This document shows, one piece after another, positions 34,173-44,069 of a stretch of DNA of 64,000 bases. The position numbers were made by a program, and so were the translations under genes. Position 1 is the stretch's first letter; each line of letters begins with the position of its first letter. The notes below the pieces were generated by a model that saw only the letters and a list, made by a program, of their open reading frames with translations, did no database searches and was not told the DNA's origin. Source of the stretch: an uncultured Bacteroides sp. (lineage in GTDB: Bacteria; Bacteroidota; Bacteroidia; Bacteroidales; Bacteroidaceae); the NCBI RefSeq assembly GCF_902491285.1, contig NZ_CABUHK010000004.1, forward strand, positions 69,208-133,207. The letters are read 5' to 3'.

Positions 34173-34847
34173 ATGGGAAAGTTGTATGTAGTACCTACGC
34201 CGGTAGGAAATCTTGAGGACATGACCTTTCGGGCTATCAAAGTTCTGAAGGAGGTTGACCTGATTCTGGCAGAGGACACGCGTACCTCCGGTATCTTGCT
34301 GAAACACTTTGAAATAAAGAATGCAATGCAATCTCACCACAAATTTAATGAACATAAAACGGTGGAAAGTGTTGTTAATAAAATAAGGGGCGGTGCATCA
34401 GTTGCGTTGATTTCGGATGCCGGAACGCCTGGGATTTCGGATCCCGGATTCTTGGTGGTTCGTGAATGTGTACGCAATGGTATCGAGGTGCAATGCTTGC
34501 CGGGAGCAACGGCTTTTGTTCCGGCACTCGTAGCATCGGGACTGCCAAACGAGAAGTTTTGTTTCGAGGGATTTTTGCCCCAAAAGAAAGGACGTCAGAC
34601 ACGACTGAAGGCATTGGCAGAAGAACGCCGTACCATGGTGTTTTATGAATCGCCCCACCGTCTGTTGAAGACGTTGACACAGTTTGCCGAATATTTCGGT
34701 GCTGAACGTCAGGCAACCGTGTCGCGTGAAATATCCAAGCTCCATGAGGAGACGGTTCGCGGCAGCTTGGCAGAACTGATAGAACACTTTACCGCCACCG
34801 AACCACGGGGCGAGATTGTGATAGTATTAGCAGGAATAGACGATTAA
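34173..34847 (+). CDS. rsmI: 16S rRNA (cytidine-1402-2'-O)-methyltransferase
   Basis: This is a 224-residue protein with the RsmI hallmarks: LYVVPTPVGNLEDMTFRAI at the N-terminus, AEDTRTSGILLKHF, then SDAGTPGISDPGFLVV and LPGATAFVPALVASGLP, the tetrapyrrole-methylase fold. It methylates the 2'-hydroxyl of C1402 in the ribosomal P site using SAM. Somewhat short at the C-terminus, as is common in Bacteroidetes. It lies downstream of the 33578 gene. Confidence 0.93.
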   Translation: MGKLYVVPTPVGNLEDMTFRAIKVLKEVDLILAEDTRTSGILLKHFEIKNAMQSHHKFNEHKTVESVVNKIRGGASVALISDAGTPGISDPGFLVVRECVRNGIEVQCLPGATAFVPALVASGLPNEKFCFEGFLPQKKGRQTRLKALAEERRTMVFYESPHRLLKTLTQFAEYFGAERQATVSREISKLHEETVRGSLAELIEHFTATEPRGEIVIVLAGIDD

Positions 34848-34881
34848 AATAACTTCATTTAAAAACGTAAAACGTAAACGT

Positions 34882-35739
34882 ATGAAAAAGTTAGCAGTTT
34901 TATTTGTATGCGCAGCCATGTTGGCTTCGTGTGATAGCTTTAAAGGTGGAAGCAAAGACCTGAAGGCTGAAAATGATTCTCTTTTGATGGAACTGACCCA
35001 GCGCAATGCTGAACTGGATGATATGATGGGAACTTTCAATGAAGTACAGGAAGGTTTCCGTAAGATCAATGCTGCCGAAAGCCGCGTGGACTTACAACGC
35101 GGGACGATTACTGAAAACTCAGCCAGCGCCAAACAGCAGATAGCTTCTGACATCGAGTTCATCTCTAAACAGATGGAAGAAAACAAGGCTCAGATTGCCA
35201 AATTGCAGGCTCAGTTGAAGAATAGCAGTTACAATTCTGCACAGATGAAAAAGGCTGTTGCCGCTTTGACTGCCGAACTGAACGCTAAACAACAGCGTAT
35301 CGAGGAACTTCAGACAGAGCTGGCTTCCAAGAATATCCGTATTCAGGAACTGGACGCTGCTGTCAGCGACTTGTCTGCTGCCAAAGAAACATTGGTTGCA
35401 GAAAACGAAGCTAAAGCTAAAACCGTTGCCGAGCAGGAAAAGAGCTTGAACGCTGCCTGGTTCGTATTCGGAACAAAATCTGAATTGAAAGCTCAGAAGA
35501 TCCTTCAGAGCGGAGATGTCCTGAAGAGCGCTGATTTCAACAAGGATTATTTCACTCAGATCGATATTCGTACAACAAAAGAAATCAAATTGTACTCTAA
35601 ACGTGCTGAGTTGCTGACTACTCATCCTGCCGGTTCTTATGAATTGGTGAAAGATGACAAAGGTCAACTGACATTGAAGATTACTAATCCTAATGAATTC
35701 TGGAGTGTATCCAGATACTTGGTTATCCAGGTGAAATAA
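34882..35739 (+). CDS. Coiled-coil lipoprotein of unknown function
   Basis: This is a 285-residue protein with a lipoprotein signal (Cys17, MLASCDSF). Residues about 25-195 form a long coiled coil rich in Glu, Gln, Lys and Ala (LKAENDSLLMELTQRNAELDD and QQRIEELQTELASKNIRIQEL are parts of it). The C-terminal region 195-285 is a small beta-rich domain (AWFVFGTKSELKAQKILQSGD, then YFTQIDIRTTKEIKLYSKRAEL). It is probably an envelope spacer or tether. A strong terminator follows. Confidence 0.75.
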   Translation: MKKLAVLFVCAAMLASCDSFKGGSKDLKAENDSLLMELTQRNAELDDMMGTFNEVQEGFRKINAAESRVDLQRGTITENSASAKQQIASDIEFISKQMEENKAQIAKLQAQLKNSSYNSAQMKKAVAALTAELNAKQQRIEELQTELASKNIRIQELDAAVSDLSAAKETLVAENEAKAKTVAEQEKSLNAAWFVFGTKSELKAQKILQSGDVLKSADFNKDYFTQIDIRTTKEIKLYSKRAELLTTHPAGSYELVKDDKGQLTLKITNPNEFWSVSRYLVIQVK

Positions 35740-35762
35740 GGTAGGATTCCTTTTTAAGAATT

Positions 35763-35805
35763 GCCAATGTGCTGATTCCTGGATTCAAGAAATTAGCACA
35801 TTGGC
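35763..35805 (+). terminator. Rho-independent terminator after the coiled-coil lipoprotein gene
   Basis: Perfect 11-bp stem GCCAATGTGCT/AGCACATTGGC followed by TTTTTTATTTTTT. Confidence 0.9.
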
Positions 35806-35838
35806 TTTTTTATTTTTTATATACACCCATTACTGCTG

Positions 35839-36531
35839 ATGAAATATAAAAATCTGTTTTTTGATCTTGACGACACTATCTGGGCTTTCTCCCGCAATGC
35901 CCGTGACACTTTTGAAGAAGTATATCAGAAATATGCATTCGACCGTTACTTTGATTCGTTCGACCATTATTATACGCTTTATCAGAAACGTAACACCGAA
36001 CTTTGGATTGAATACGGTGAAGGAAAGGTGACGAAAGATGAATTGAACCGTCAACGTTTCTTTTATCCTTTGCAGGCGGTAGGAGTGGAAGATGAAATCT
36101 TGGCCGAACGGTTCTCGAAAGATTTCTTTGCCATTATTCCTACTAAAAGCGGTCTGATGCCTCATGCAAAAGAGGTGTTGGAGTATCTTGCTCCTAAATA
36201 TAACCTGTATATCCTTTCCAATGGCTTTCGTGAGTTGCAATCACGTAAGATGCGTTCGGCGGGTGTGGATGGTTATTTCAGGAAAGTGATTCTTTCGGAA
36301 GACCTCGGAGTGTTGAAGCCCCGCCCCGAAATCTTTAATTTTGCCCTGTCCGCCACCCAATCTGAGATGCGCGAATCGTTGATGATTGGTGATAGTTGGG
36401 AAGCGGATATTACCGGAGCGCACGGGATAGGAATGCATCAAGCCTTCTACAATGTGACGGAACGGGCTACTTTCCCTTTTCTTCCTACTTATCACATTCA
36501 TTCTCTGAAAGAATTAATGAATTTATTATAA
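35839..36531 (+). CDS. YjjG-family HAD nucleotidase
   Basis: This is a 230-residue HAD-superfamily protein. Motif I is LFFDLDDTIWAFSRN (nucleophile Asp10 with Asp12), motif II is LSNGF, motif III is the Lys in VLKPRPEIF, and motif IV is GDSWEADITGA. The cap has the YjjG length. YjjG enzymes dephosphorylate non-canonical pyrimidine monophosphates, cleaning the nucleotide pool. It precedes the MarC gene by 62 bp. Confidence 0.88.
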   Translation: MKYKNLFFDLDDTIWAFSRNARDTFEEVYQKYAFDRYFDSFDHYYTLYQKRNTELWIEYGEGKVTKDELNRQRFFYPLQAVGVEDEILAERFSKDFFAIIPTKSGLMPHAKEVLEYLAPKYNLYILSNGFRELQSRKMRSAGVDGYFRKVILSEDLGVLKPRPEIFNFALSATQSEMRESLMIGDSWEADITGAHGIGMHQAFYNVTERATFPFLPTYHIHSLKELMNLL

Positions 36532-36549
36532 GTTCTCTGGATTAAGTCG

Positions 36550-36557
36550 TATTTTTG
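36550..36557 (+). promoter_or_regulatory. -7 box of the MarC-family gene
   Basis: TATTTTTG matches TAnnTTTG, 37 bp before the ATG at 36594. Confidence 0.4.
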
Positions 36558-36593
36558 TTGCGTTTAATAAATGCATAAAAATACGATATAATC

Positions 36594-37253
36594 ATGGATA
36601 GTGCACTTCTGCCTTTTGCTTTACTTTGCTTCACCTCGTTTTTTACATTGACCAATCCTTTGGGTACAATGCCTGTCTTCCTTACTATGACTCACGGGAT
36701 GACAGAGAAAGAGCGTCAGTCTATCGTCCGTCGTGCCACTATTGTGTCGTTTATCACAATAATGGTTTTTGTCTTTACCGGTCAGTTCCTTTTTAAGTTC
36801 TTCGGTATCTCCACCAACGGATTCCGTATTGCCGGTGGAGTGATAATCTTCAAGATAGGCTTCGATATGCTTCAAGCCCGCTATACGCCGATGAAACTGA
36901 AAGATGAGGAAATCAAAACGTATGCGGATGATATTTCTATCACTCCGCTTGGCATACCAATGTTGTGCGGTCCTGGTGCGATTGCCAACGCCATCGTATT
37001 GATGCAGGATGCCCATTCTTATGAAATGAAAGGGATACTGATAGGTACTATTGCATTGATTTATCTGCTGACTTTCTTCATTCTTCGTGCTTCCACAAAA
37101 TTGGTGAACGTCTTGGGTGAAACGGGAAATAATGTGATGATGCGTCTTATGGGATTGATTCTGATGGTGATTGCTGTGGAATGTTTCGTGAGCGGGGCGA
37201 AGCCGATATTGGTGGATATTGTGAGAGAGGGGATGGGTGGTTTTCTCAAATAA
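36594..37253 (+). CDS. MarC-family integral membrane protein
   Basis: This is a 219-residue protein with six predicted membrane segments. The family pattern is clear: TNPLGTMPVFLTMTHGMTEKERQSIVRRA, then FRIAGGVIIFKIGFDML and TPLGIPMLCGPGAIANAIVLM. Function is unknown; despite the name, E. coli MarC is not required for multidrug resistance. A bidirectional terminator separates it from the convergent lipoprotein operon. Confidence 0.9.
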   Translation: MDSALLPFALLCFTSFFTLTNPLGTMPVFLTMTHGMTEKERQSIVRRATIVSFITIMVFVFTGQFLFKFFGISTNGFRIAGGVIIFKIGFDMLQARYTPMKLKDEEIKTYADDISITPLGIPMLCGPGAIANAIVLMQDAHSYEMKGILIGTIALIYLLTFFILRASTKLVNVLGETGNNVMMRLMGLILMVIAVECFVSGAKPILVDIVREGMGGFLK

Positions 37254-37290
37254 TGACTCGGAAAAATAACTCCATATAGATTAAAATGTA

Positions 37291-37334
37291 AAAGAGGCTG
37301 GAACTCAAAATATATACTTTGAGCCAGCCTCTTT
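37291..37334. terminator. Bidirectional terminator between marC-like gene and the left SusC operon
   Basis: Long stem AAAGAGGCTGG...CTCAAA / TTTGAG...CCAGCCTCTTT with A-run on the left and T-run on the right, so it can work from both sides of the convergent genes. Confidence 0.88.
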
Positions 37335-37354
37335 TTATAATTTAAGTCCTCTAA

Positions 37355-37855
37355 TTAAAAATCATCAGCAGGGAAACCTGTCCGACGAAATCCTGAAATC
37401 TTATAAGTTAATCCATCCTCATCGTCATCGAACTGTACCATATATACGATACTATCGGCAGGCATACCACTAGGTGTCTTTGCTGCTTTTTCCAGCACTT
37501 TACCGTCAGTAATCTTCACTTTGGATTCATAAGTTACATTATCTGCGAATCCCGCTGTTGAGAAGGTTCTCTCTGCATAGTTTACATTCACCTTTAGTTT
37601 GTAGCTCCAGAAATTATTTAAATCATCCAGCCACATTTCTGTTTCACTATTGTTGGCCGTGTTGTAAGTACTCATTTGCAGATGTCCCAGTCCAAAAGGA
37701 TCTTCTACTTCTTTCCCGTCAATAATTGCGTTCACTGTTATCCACCAGTCGCCTGCCATTTTTTCAACGGCGGTACCTCCTGGTTCTGTTTCATCATCAC
37801 ATGCTGTAAATGCAAAAGCTAGTGAAGCCAAAAGCAATATCATATATTTCTTCAT
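37355..37855 (-). CDS. Putative lipid-binding lipoprotein (BT2261-like)
   Basis: This is a 166-residue protein with a lipoprotein signal (Cys19, FTACDDE). The mature part, MAGDWWITVNAIIDG to GLTYKISGFRRTGF, matches the Bacteroides putative lipid-binding family, a small beta-barrel. It is the last gene of the left SusC operon. In B. thetaiotaomicron a homologous pair of small lipoproteins (BT2261 and BT2262) was found in a crystal structure bound to a peptide-carrying SusCD complex, so this gene probably encodes an accessory surface subunit. The link to that work is from memory. Confidence 0.75.
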   Translation of the reverse strand: MKKYMILLLASLAFAFTACDDETEPGGTAVEKMAGDWWITVNAIIDGKEVEDPFGLGHLQMSTYNTANNSETEMWLDDLNNFWSYKLKVNVNYAERTFSTAGFADNVTYESKVKITDGKVLEKAAKTPSGMPADSIVYMVQFDDDEDGLTYKISGFRRTGFPADDF

Positions 37856-37865
37856 AATCGTATAC

Positions 37866-38558
37866 TTATTTTTTTACTATAATATCAAAAGATAACTGAC
37901 CGGCATAATCAACGGTCCATTTCAGATTCCCTGTTGCAGGATCTAATGACGTATTAGTCATCTGATCCATAGAGTCACCCCATCCTGCAACGTAACTTTC
38001 CAAAGGAGTGATGGTATTATCATCATTCAATTCAAACTTACCGACCATCGCATAATCCGGTCCATAGCCTGCACGTTGCTCGTACCAGCCTCCTAAAAAG
38101 TCGCTGATATAAAAAATGCCCGGTTCTAATTGCAATATAATTATTTCATATCCACTGAAAGCTATAACGGCAGGAACAGTGCGTTTGCTGCCTTCAGCTA
38201 CGGTATAAATACCAGATTGCAAAGGAGACGCAGTATTATCTGCTACATATACTGTTCTTGTGAAAGTTTTGGCAAAACCATCTTCATTATATGCCGCATA
38301 TACTAAATTATAGATGCCTGGAGTGTTTACATCAACACTTCCTTTTATTTGTACGGATGATGTAATGTCTTCGCCGTTCATTTCTGCATAATATCCTGGC
38401 TCCACATAAGATTGGCCTTTTTCTAGAACTATCTTCTCATCGCCTTCTCTTTCCAATGTTACGAAATAGGTGATTTTGGAAGTGTCATCTGTTGATTTGT
38501 CGCAAGCTCCAAAAACGAACGACAAACATACTAATATGTTATATAATATTTTTTTCAT
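37866..38558 (-). CDS. Ig-like accessory lipoprotein (DUF5011/5012 type, BT2262-like)
   Basis: This is a 230-residue protein with a lipoprotein signal (Cys19, FGACDKS). Residues about 30-105 form an Ig-like domain of the DUF5011/5012 kind (SYVEPGYYAEMNGEDIT then GSVDVNTPGIYNLVYAAYNEDG). The C-terminal 110 residues are another beta domain. It lies between susD (27 bp) and the lipid-binding lipoprotein gene (10 bp), in the same operon. The likely role is as a surface accessory subunit of the SusCD complex. Confidence 0.75.
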   Translation of the reverse strand: MKKILYNILVCLSFVFGACDKSTDDTSKITYFVTLEREGDEKIVLEKGQSYVEPGYYAEMNGEDITSSVQIKGSVDVNTPGIYNLVYAAYNEDGFAKTFTRTVYVADNTASPLQSGIYTVAEGSKRTVPAVIAFSGYEIIILQLEPGIFYISDFLGGWYEQRAGYGPDYAMVGKFELNDDNTITPLESYVAGWGDSMDQMTNTSLDPATGNLKWTVDYAGQLSFDIIVKK

Positions 38559-38585
38559 ATATAAGTCTTACTAAGTTATTAGCTT

Positions 38586-40094
<1,509 letters not shown>

Positions 40095-43070
40095 TTAAAA
40101 TTTAACCATTAAGTTGAAACCGAAACGGCGTGAGCTAGGGTTGGCTGTATATTCCCCATAGTTACCTTCAAGGTCATTACCAAATGAAGTCATTTCGGGA
40201 TCAATAAATGTATTGCTGGATGGAGTCCAAATAAATAGGTTGTTGCCATATGCTGAAACTTTGACTGCCTGGAAGGGAGTTTTAGCCAACCATTTTTTTG
40301 GTAAATCCCAGCCTAGTACAACAGAACGAAGTTTTACATAAGATTTATCCACCAAGAAGCAACTTCCCATATCCGAACCACCGTCACCCCAATATTTGTA
40401 AATATTGGAACTAGTAATAGGAGTTGTGTTTTCTACATAAGTTACCTGATCTCCGTTTACTATTTTATTTACCGAGTTAGGAACAATTAAAGGGTTACGG
40501 TCATTATAGGCAGTCTGTATTGCATTACCTGTGAAGTAATTAATATCTTTAGTACGTGAATACATAACTCCACCCTGACGGATATCAAAATCAAGCCCTA
40601 AACTTAGACCTTTGTATTTGAAATTGGTAGAAATACCCATCTGATATTTATTATTCATATCACCACAAATTCCGAATTCAGCAGCTTCAATAGGAAGACC
40701 TGTTGATGAGTTTACAACAACTCTTCCCTGCGGATCGCGCTCGGCTACTTGAGCTTTGAATACTCCAACAGGCATTCCGGTTATAGCATACATACTTGTA
40801 CCGCCATTCAAACCATAAATGATAGTGATTCCACCCAATTCTTCCGGCAGGCTGACTACTTTGCTCCAGTTTTTAGTAAGGTTCCATGTCAGTTCCCAAG
40901 CAAAATCTTTGGTTCTTATCGGAGTACCGCTGACCAATAGTTCAATACCACGATTACGTATCTTACCTAAATTCATGTTTTGTGCCGTATATCCTGAAGC
41001 AGGATCCATTGCCAAAGAGAAAATCTGCTTGTCGGTATTACGATTGTAGTAAGAAATATCGAATGACAATCGATTCTTCAAAAAGGCCATATTCAAACCA
41101 ACTTCTGCTTCTGTTGTCATTTCCGGACTCAATGTATTACTTCCAAGCACATTTCCGGCCGAGTAAGCGTTAACGCCTCCTAACGGGAAAGTCAGATAAC
41201 CAAAAGGTATTCTGTTTGAAGACTGCGCATATACAGGATTAACCATATATACATCGGCATCATTACCTGTTTTACCCCAGCTGGCACGTAATTTACCGAA
41301 AGTGATAACATCTTTCCATGTATCGTTCAGCAACTCACTGAAAATAAAACTACCTGTAAAACCCGGATAAAAGAAACTGCGGTTGCCTTTCGGAAGAGTG
41401 GAAGACCAGTCGTTTCGGGCAGTAACCGTTAAATATAACATATTCTTCCATGAACCTTCGAACTGTCCAAACACACCCATCAGGCGTCTAAGTTCCATAT
41501 GTTGTTCTACAATGGGAGTTTTACCGGAATTTTTTAAGTTGAACCATGTGGGAATTGTCAGGTCATTTACCTCAGAATATTGATAAGAAACTTTACGTTC
41601 GTTGCCATTGAATCCTACCAATGCATTGACATTAAAATCACTGATTGGCATATTGAAACTAAGCAAAAGGTCCTGATTAATTTCACGGCGTCGGGTAATT
41701 TGTTCTGTATACTGTCCGGTCTCACCGGAGAACGGACTACTGGAACCTTGTCCTTCTCCATTAGGAGTTCCTTCGTAATAAAGAGCATACAAATTCGGTT
41801 TTCCCTTATCACTTTGTCCCGTTGTAGTATCCAATCCCATACGGTACGTAAATTTGAAGTATTTCAAGAACTCATAATCTAATTGGAACTTTCCGTAGAA
41901 CCTTTCAGATTCATACTTATTCAGATAGTTGTTCAAAATGTAATATGGGTTCATTACTCCATAAGGGGTGTAATAATACCCTGGAGTATTGAATAAATCA
42001 GTTTGGTCTTCCAATCCTATAATGCTAATATCTCGTGGTGACTGATACAAAGAGTTTAGCATAGATAGTCCTTGCCCTGTTGTCGCAAACTTATTCTGCT
42101 GATAGGCATAGTTCAATGAAGAAGAGAAAGTTAAAGCACCAACTTTGTGACTGCCACGCGCAGAAAATGTATATTTGTCATAACTGTCTGCATCTGTCGG
42201 AATCATACCATCATCACTAATCTGAGAGAAAGAAACATAATAATCGCTTTTATCAGTAGCTCCGTTAAATGAGATGCTATTACTATACCTGAATCCTGCA
42301 TCAAAAAAGTCTTTGATATTATCAGGCATTGCTACATAAGGTTTTAACTTTTGTGAGTTATTGTATACATTTCCCCATAACTGCATGGAACCATCAAAGC
42401 GAGGCCCCCAAGAGCCATTCTCTAATTCCGTATGATTGCCATTCCACCCCATACCGAATTCATTCTGAAATTCCGGTAACCGCAAGATGGTTGACCATTG
42501 AACTCCACCATTGTATTCTATCCCAATGCCTTTGCCTTTCCGTCCGCTTTTGGTGGTAATCATAACTACACCGTTTGCGGCCCGGCTACCATATAAAGCT
42601 GTTGCCGCAGCACCTTTTAATATAGTCATGTTTGCCACATCATCCGGATTAATAGCATTTGCTCCATTACCAAAATCGTATCCGCTGTTCAAACCATCTG
42701 TAGAATATACGGTAGAGTTGTTCAAAGGTACTCCATCTACTACATATAGAGGTTGGTTAGTACCGGATAATGAACTGACACCACGGATAATAACAGAATT
42801 AGAGGATCCCGGATCTGACGAGGTATTGGAAATCTGCACACCAGCAATCTTACCTGCCAAACTGGACATTACATCAGAAGTACGGCTCTCGGTAATCTTA
42901 TCCCCTCCTACAGAGGTTGCCGCATAACCTAATGCCTTCTCTGACCTTTTTATGCCCATTGCTGTTACAACAACTTCGTCAATTTGCTGAGCATCCGACC
43001 TAAGTACAATCTTCAAATTAGGCTTTATCGCCACTTCCTGAGTCTGCATGCCAATGTACGAAATCTGCAA
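40095..43070 (-). CDS. SusC-like receptor, silent cassette lacking its N-terminus
   Basis: A 991-codon frame whose only possible initiator in the homologous region is a TTG inside the recombination core (43068-43070); the frame is open to 43085 and beyond but without any signal peptide. It begins at LQISYIGMQTQEV, which corresponds to residue 73 of the intact SusC at 45712. The TonB box (DEVVVTAMGI), plug signature (NMTILKGAAATALYGSRAAN GVVMITTK, with the break only for length) and full barrel to FGFNLMVKF are intact, so it is not decaying. It reads as the OFF copy of an invertible pair: inversion at the 53-bp core would give a 1063-residue receptor. It leads the 40082-37355 lipoprotein genes and resembles BT2264 of B. 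thetaiotaomicron. Confidence 0.85.
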   Translation of the reverse strand: MQISYIGMQTQEVAIKPNLKIVLRSDAQQIDEVVVTAMGIKRSEKALGYAATSVGGDKITESRTSDVMSSLAGKIAGVQISNTSSDPGSSNSVIIRGVSSLSGTNQPLYVVDGVPLNNSTVYSTDGLNSGYDFGNGANAINPDDVANMTILKGAAATALYGSRAANGVVMITTKSGRKGKGIGIEYNGGVQWSTILRLPEFQNEFGMGWNGNHTELENGSWGPRFDGSMQLWGNVYNNSQKLKPYVAMPDNIKDFFDAGFRYSNSISFNGATDKSDYYVSFSQISDDGMIPTDADSYDKYTFSARGSHKVGALTFSSSLNYAYQQNKFATTGQGLSMLNSLYQSPRDISIIGLEDQTDLFNTPGYYYTPYGVMNPYYILNNYLNKYESERFYGKFQLDYEFLKYFKFTYRMGLDTTTGQSDKGKPNLYALYYEGTPNGEGQGSSSPFSGETGQYTEQITRRREINQDLLLSFNMPISDFNVNALVGFNGNERKVSYQYSEVNDLTIPTWFNLKNSGKTPIVEQHMELRRLMGVFGQFEGSWKNMLYLTVTARNDWSSTLPKGNRSFFYPGFTGSFIFSELLNDTWKDVITFGKLRASWGKTGNDADVYMVNPVYAQSSNRIPFGYLTFPLGGVNAYSAGNVLGSNTLSPEMTTEAEVGLNMAFLKNRLSFDISYYNRNTDKQIFSLAMDPASGYTAQNMNLGKIRNRGIELLVSGTPIRTKDFAWELTWNLTKNWSKVVSLPEELGGITIIYGLNGGTSMYAITGMPVGVFKAQVAERDPQGRVVVNSSTGLPIEAAEFGICGDMNNKYQMGISTNFKYKGLSLGLDFDIRQGGVMYSRTKDINYFTGNAIQTAYNDRNPLIVPNSVNKIVNGDQVTYVENTTPITSSNIYKYWGDGGSDMGSCFLVDKSYVKLRSVVLGWDLPKKWLAKTPFQAVKVSAYGNNLFIWTPSSNTFIDPEMTSFGNDLEGNYGEYTANPSSRRFGFNLMVKF

Positions 43071-43085
43071 AGTCTTTGCAGAACT
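43033..43085 (-). repeat. Left inversion core (53 bp) in the silent susC
   Basis: On the minus strand this block runs from AGTTCTGCAAAG to GGAAGT and is identical, except for one base (C versus T), to 45913-45965 on the plus strand. It contains CTGCAAAG-A-CTTTGCAG (43065-43081), a perfect 8-bp inverted repeat with a one-base centre. Homology stops sharply upstream of AGTTC, while downstream the two genes diverge as ordinary paralogues. Confidence 0.9.
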
Positions 43086-43393
43086 AAATATTATTGTAAC
43101 CTCTTTATTATTAGCGATAAACAGATAATGTAATATCTATATAGTATAAATGCAATTTGAATATACTGTGCAGGTAATCAACATGTTAATGTTGATATAA
43201 AATCTTGAACCAATAATTTATTCTACTATATTTCCACCAAAATAATTTGTTTATTCATTTGATTATCAGTGGCGTATTCTTAACAAATAGCTGAAATGAC
43301 AAACATAAATTGTTACTATTTTATGATAGGTAACCATTTTTATATCATTAATTGTTATAAATTTCGACCTTGAATGAACCTAACTTTACAATA

Positions 43394-43555
43394 TTGAGTT
43401 AATTGATGTGATTTTCTCATTATTATAAAGTTGAAAAGTGTGTAAGTATCTGCAACGCTGCAACAATACTGCTATAACTTACTGATATATAAATAATTAA
43501 AGTGTTGCAGATACCTGTTGCAGATGGTGGCAGATACCCTTTATCTGCAACACAC
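43394..43555. repeat. Left arm of a 162-bp inverted repeat
   Basis: Pairs without gaps with 43791-43952. Two blocks are perfectly matched: 55 bp (43501-43555 with 43791-43845) and 39 bp (43427-43465 with 43881-43919). The arm itself is rich in TTGCAG and CTGCAA, the half-site of the recombination core. Confidence 0.9.
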
Positions 43556-43618
43556 TAAAAACAACAAATCCTTCATGTAAACGCTGTAATCCTATATATG
43601 CAACAATGGTTTCCTACG

Positions 43619-43750
43619 TCTAAACACCAGTTCCTAGGCAGGAAATGCAAGTTTCCAAGTAGGGAAACGCAAGTTTCTGCGTATAGATACTAGAGTTTCC
43701 CTATGCGGATACTCTAGTTTCCCAGTATGGATACTGACATAACGCAGAGT
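43619..43750 (+). repeat. Degenerate 22-bp tandem array inside the inverted repeat
   Basis: Units of 22 bp start at 43641, 43663, 43685 and 43707, sharing GGA.AC....GTTTCC; GTTTCC or GTTTCT recurs at 43651, 43673, 43695 and 43717. Weaker units flank them at 43619 and 43729. There are no constant repeats separated by unique spacers, so it is not CRISPR. An embedded ACTAGAG/CTCTAGT pair could form a hairpin. Confidence 0.7.
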
Positions 43751-43790
43751 CATCATACTTTAAGGGAATAGCTTTTCGAAACTGCACAAT

Positions 43791-43952
43791 GTGTGTTGCA
43801 GATAAAGGGTATCTGCCACCATCTGCAACAGGTATCTGCAACACTATAACTGTTTATATATTAATAGATTACATTGGTACTGTTGCAGCGTTGCAGATAC
43901 TTACACACTTTTCAACTTTATTGCAATGGGAAAATCACATCAACTAGCTCAA
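43791..43952. repeat. Right arm of the 162-bp inverted repeat
   Basis: Ungapped inverse of 43394-43555, separated from it by 235 bp. It ends 117 bp before the 3' end of the recombinase gene. The remainder of the 43086-44069 gap outside arms and array shows nothing recognisable. Confidence 0.9.
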
Positions 43953-44069
43953 TACCGCACGAATCGGCTTATTTCTTGTATGGAAATGCATAAGACTTTT
44001 AATACAGCCAGTCTATAAATTGGCTACTCTTACCTATAAAACAAGAATTTTAGAAATGGAGTTTTGAGT

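Noticed and set aside
40095..43070. Left susC as an ordinary 5'-truncated pseudogene
   Set aside because: The remaining 991 codons are intact, the downstream genes are intact, and the break coincides exactly with an inverted copy of the neighbouring susC core next to a recombinase; inversion explains it better.
43619..43750. Possible CRISPR-like array
   Set aside because: Units are contiguous and degenerate, without constant repeats separated by unique spacers, and no cas genes are nearby.
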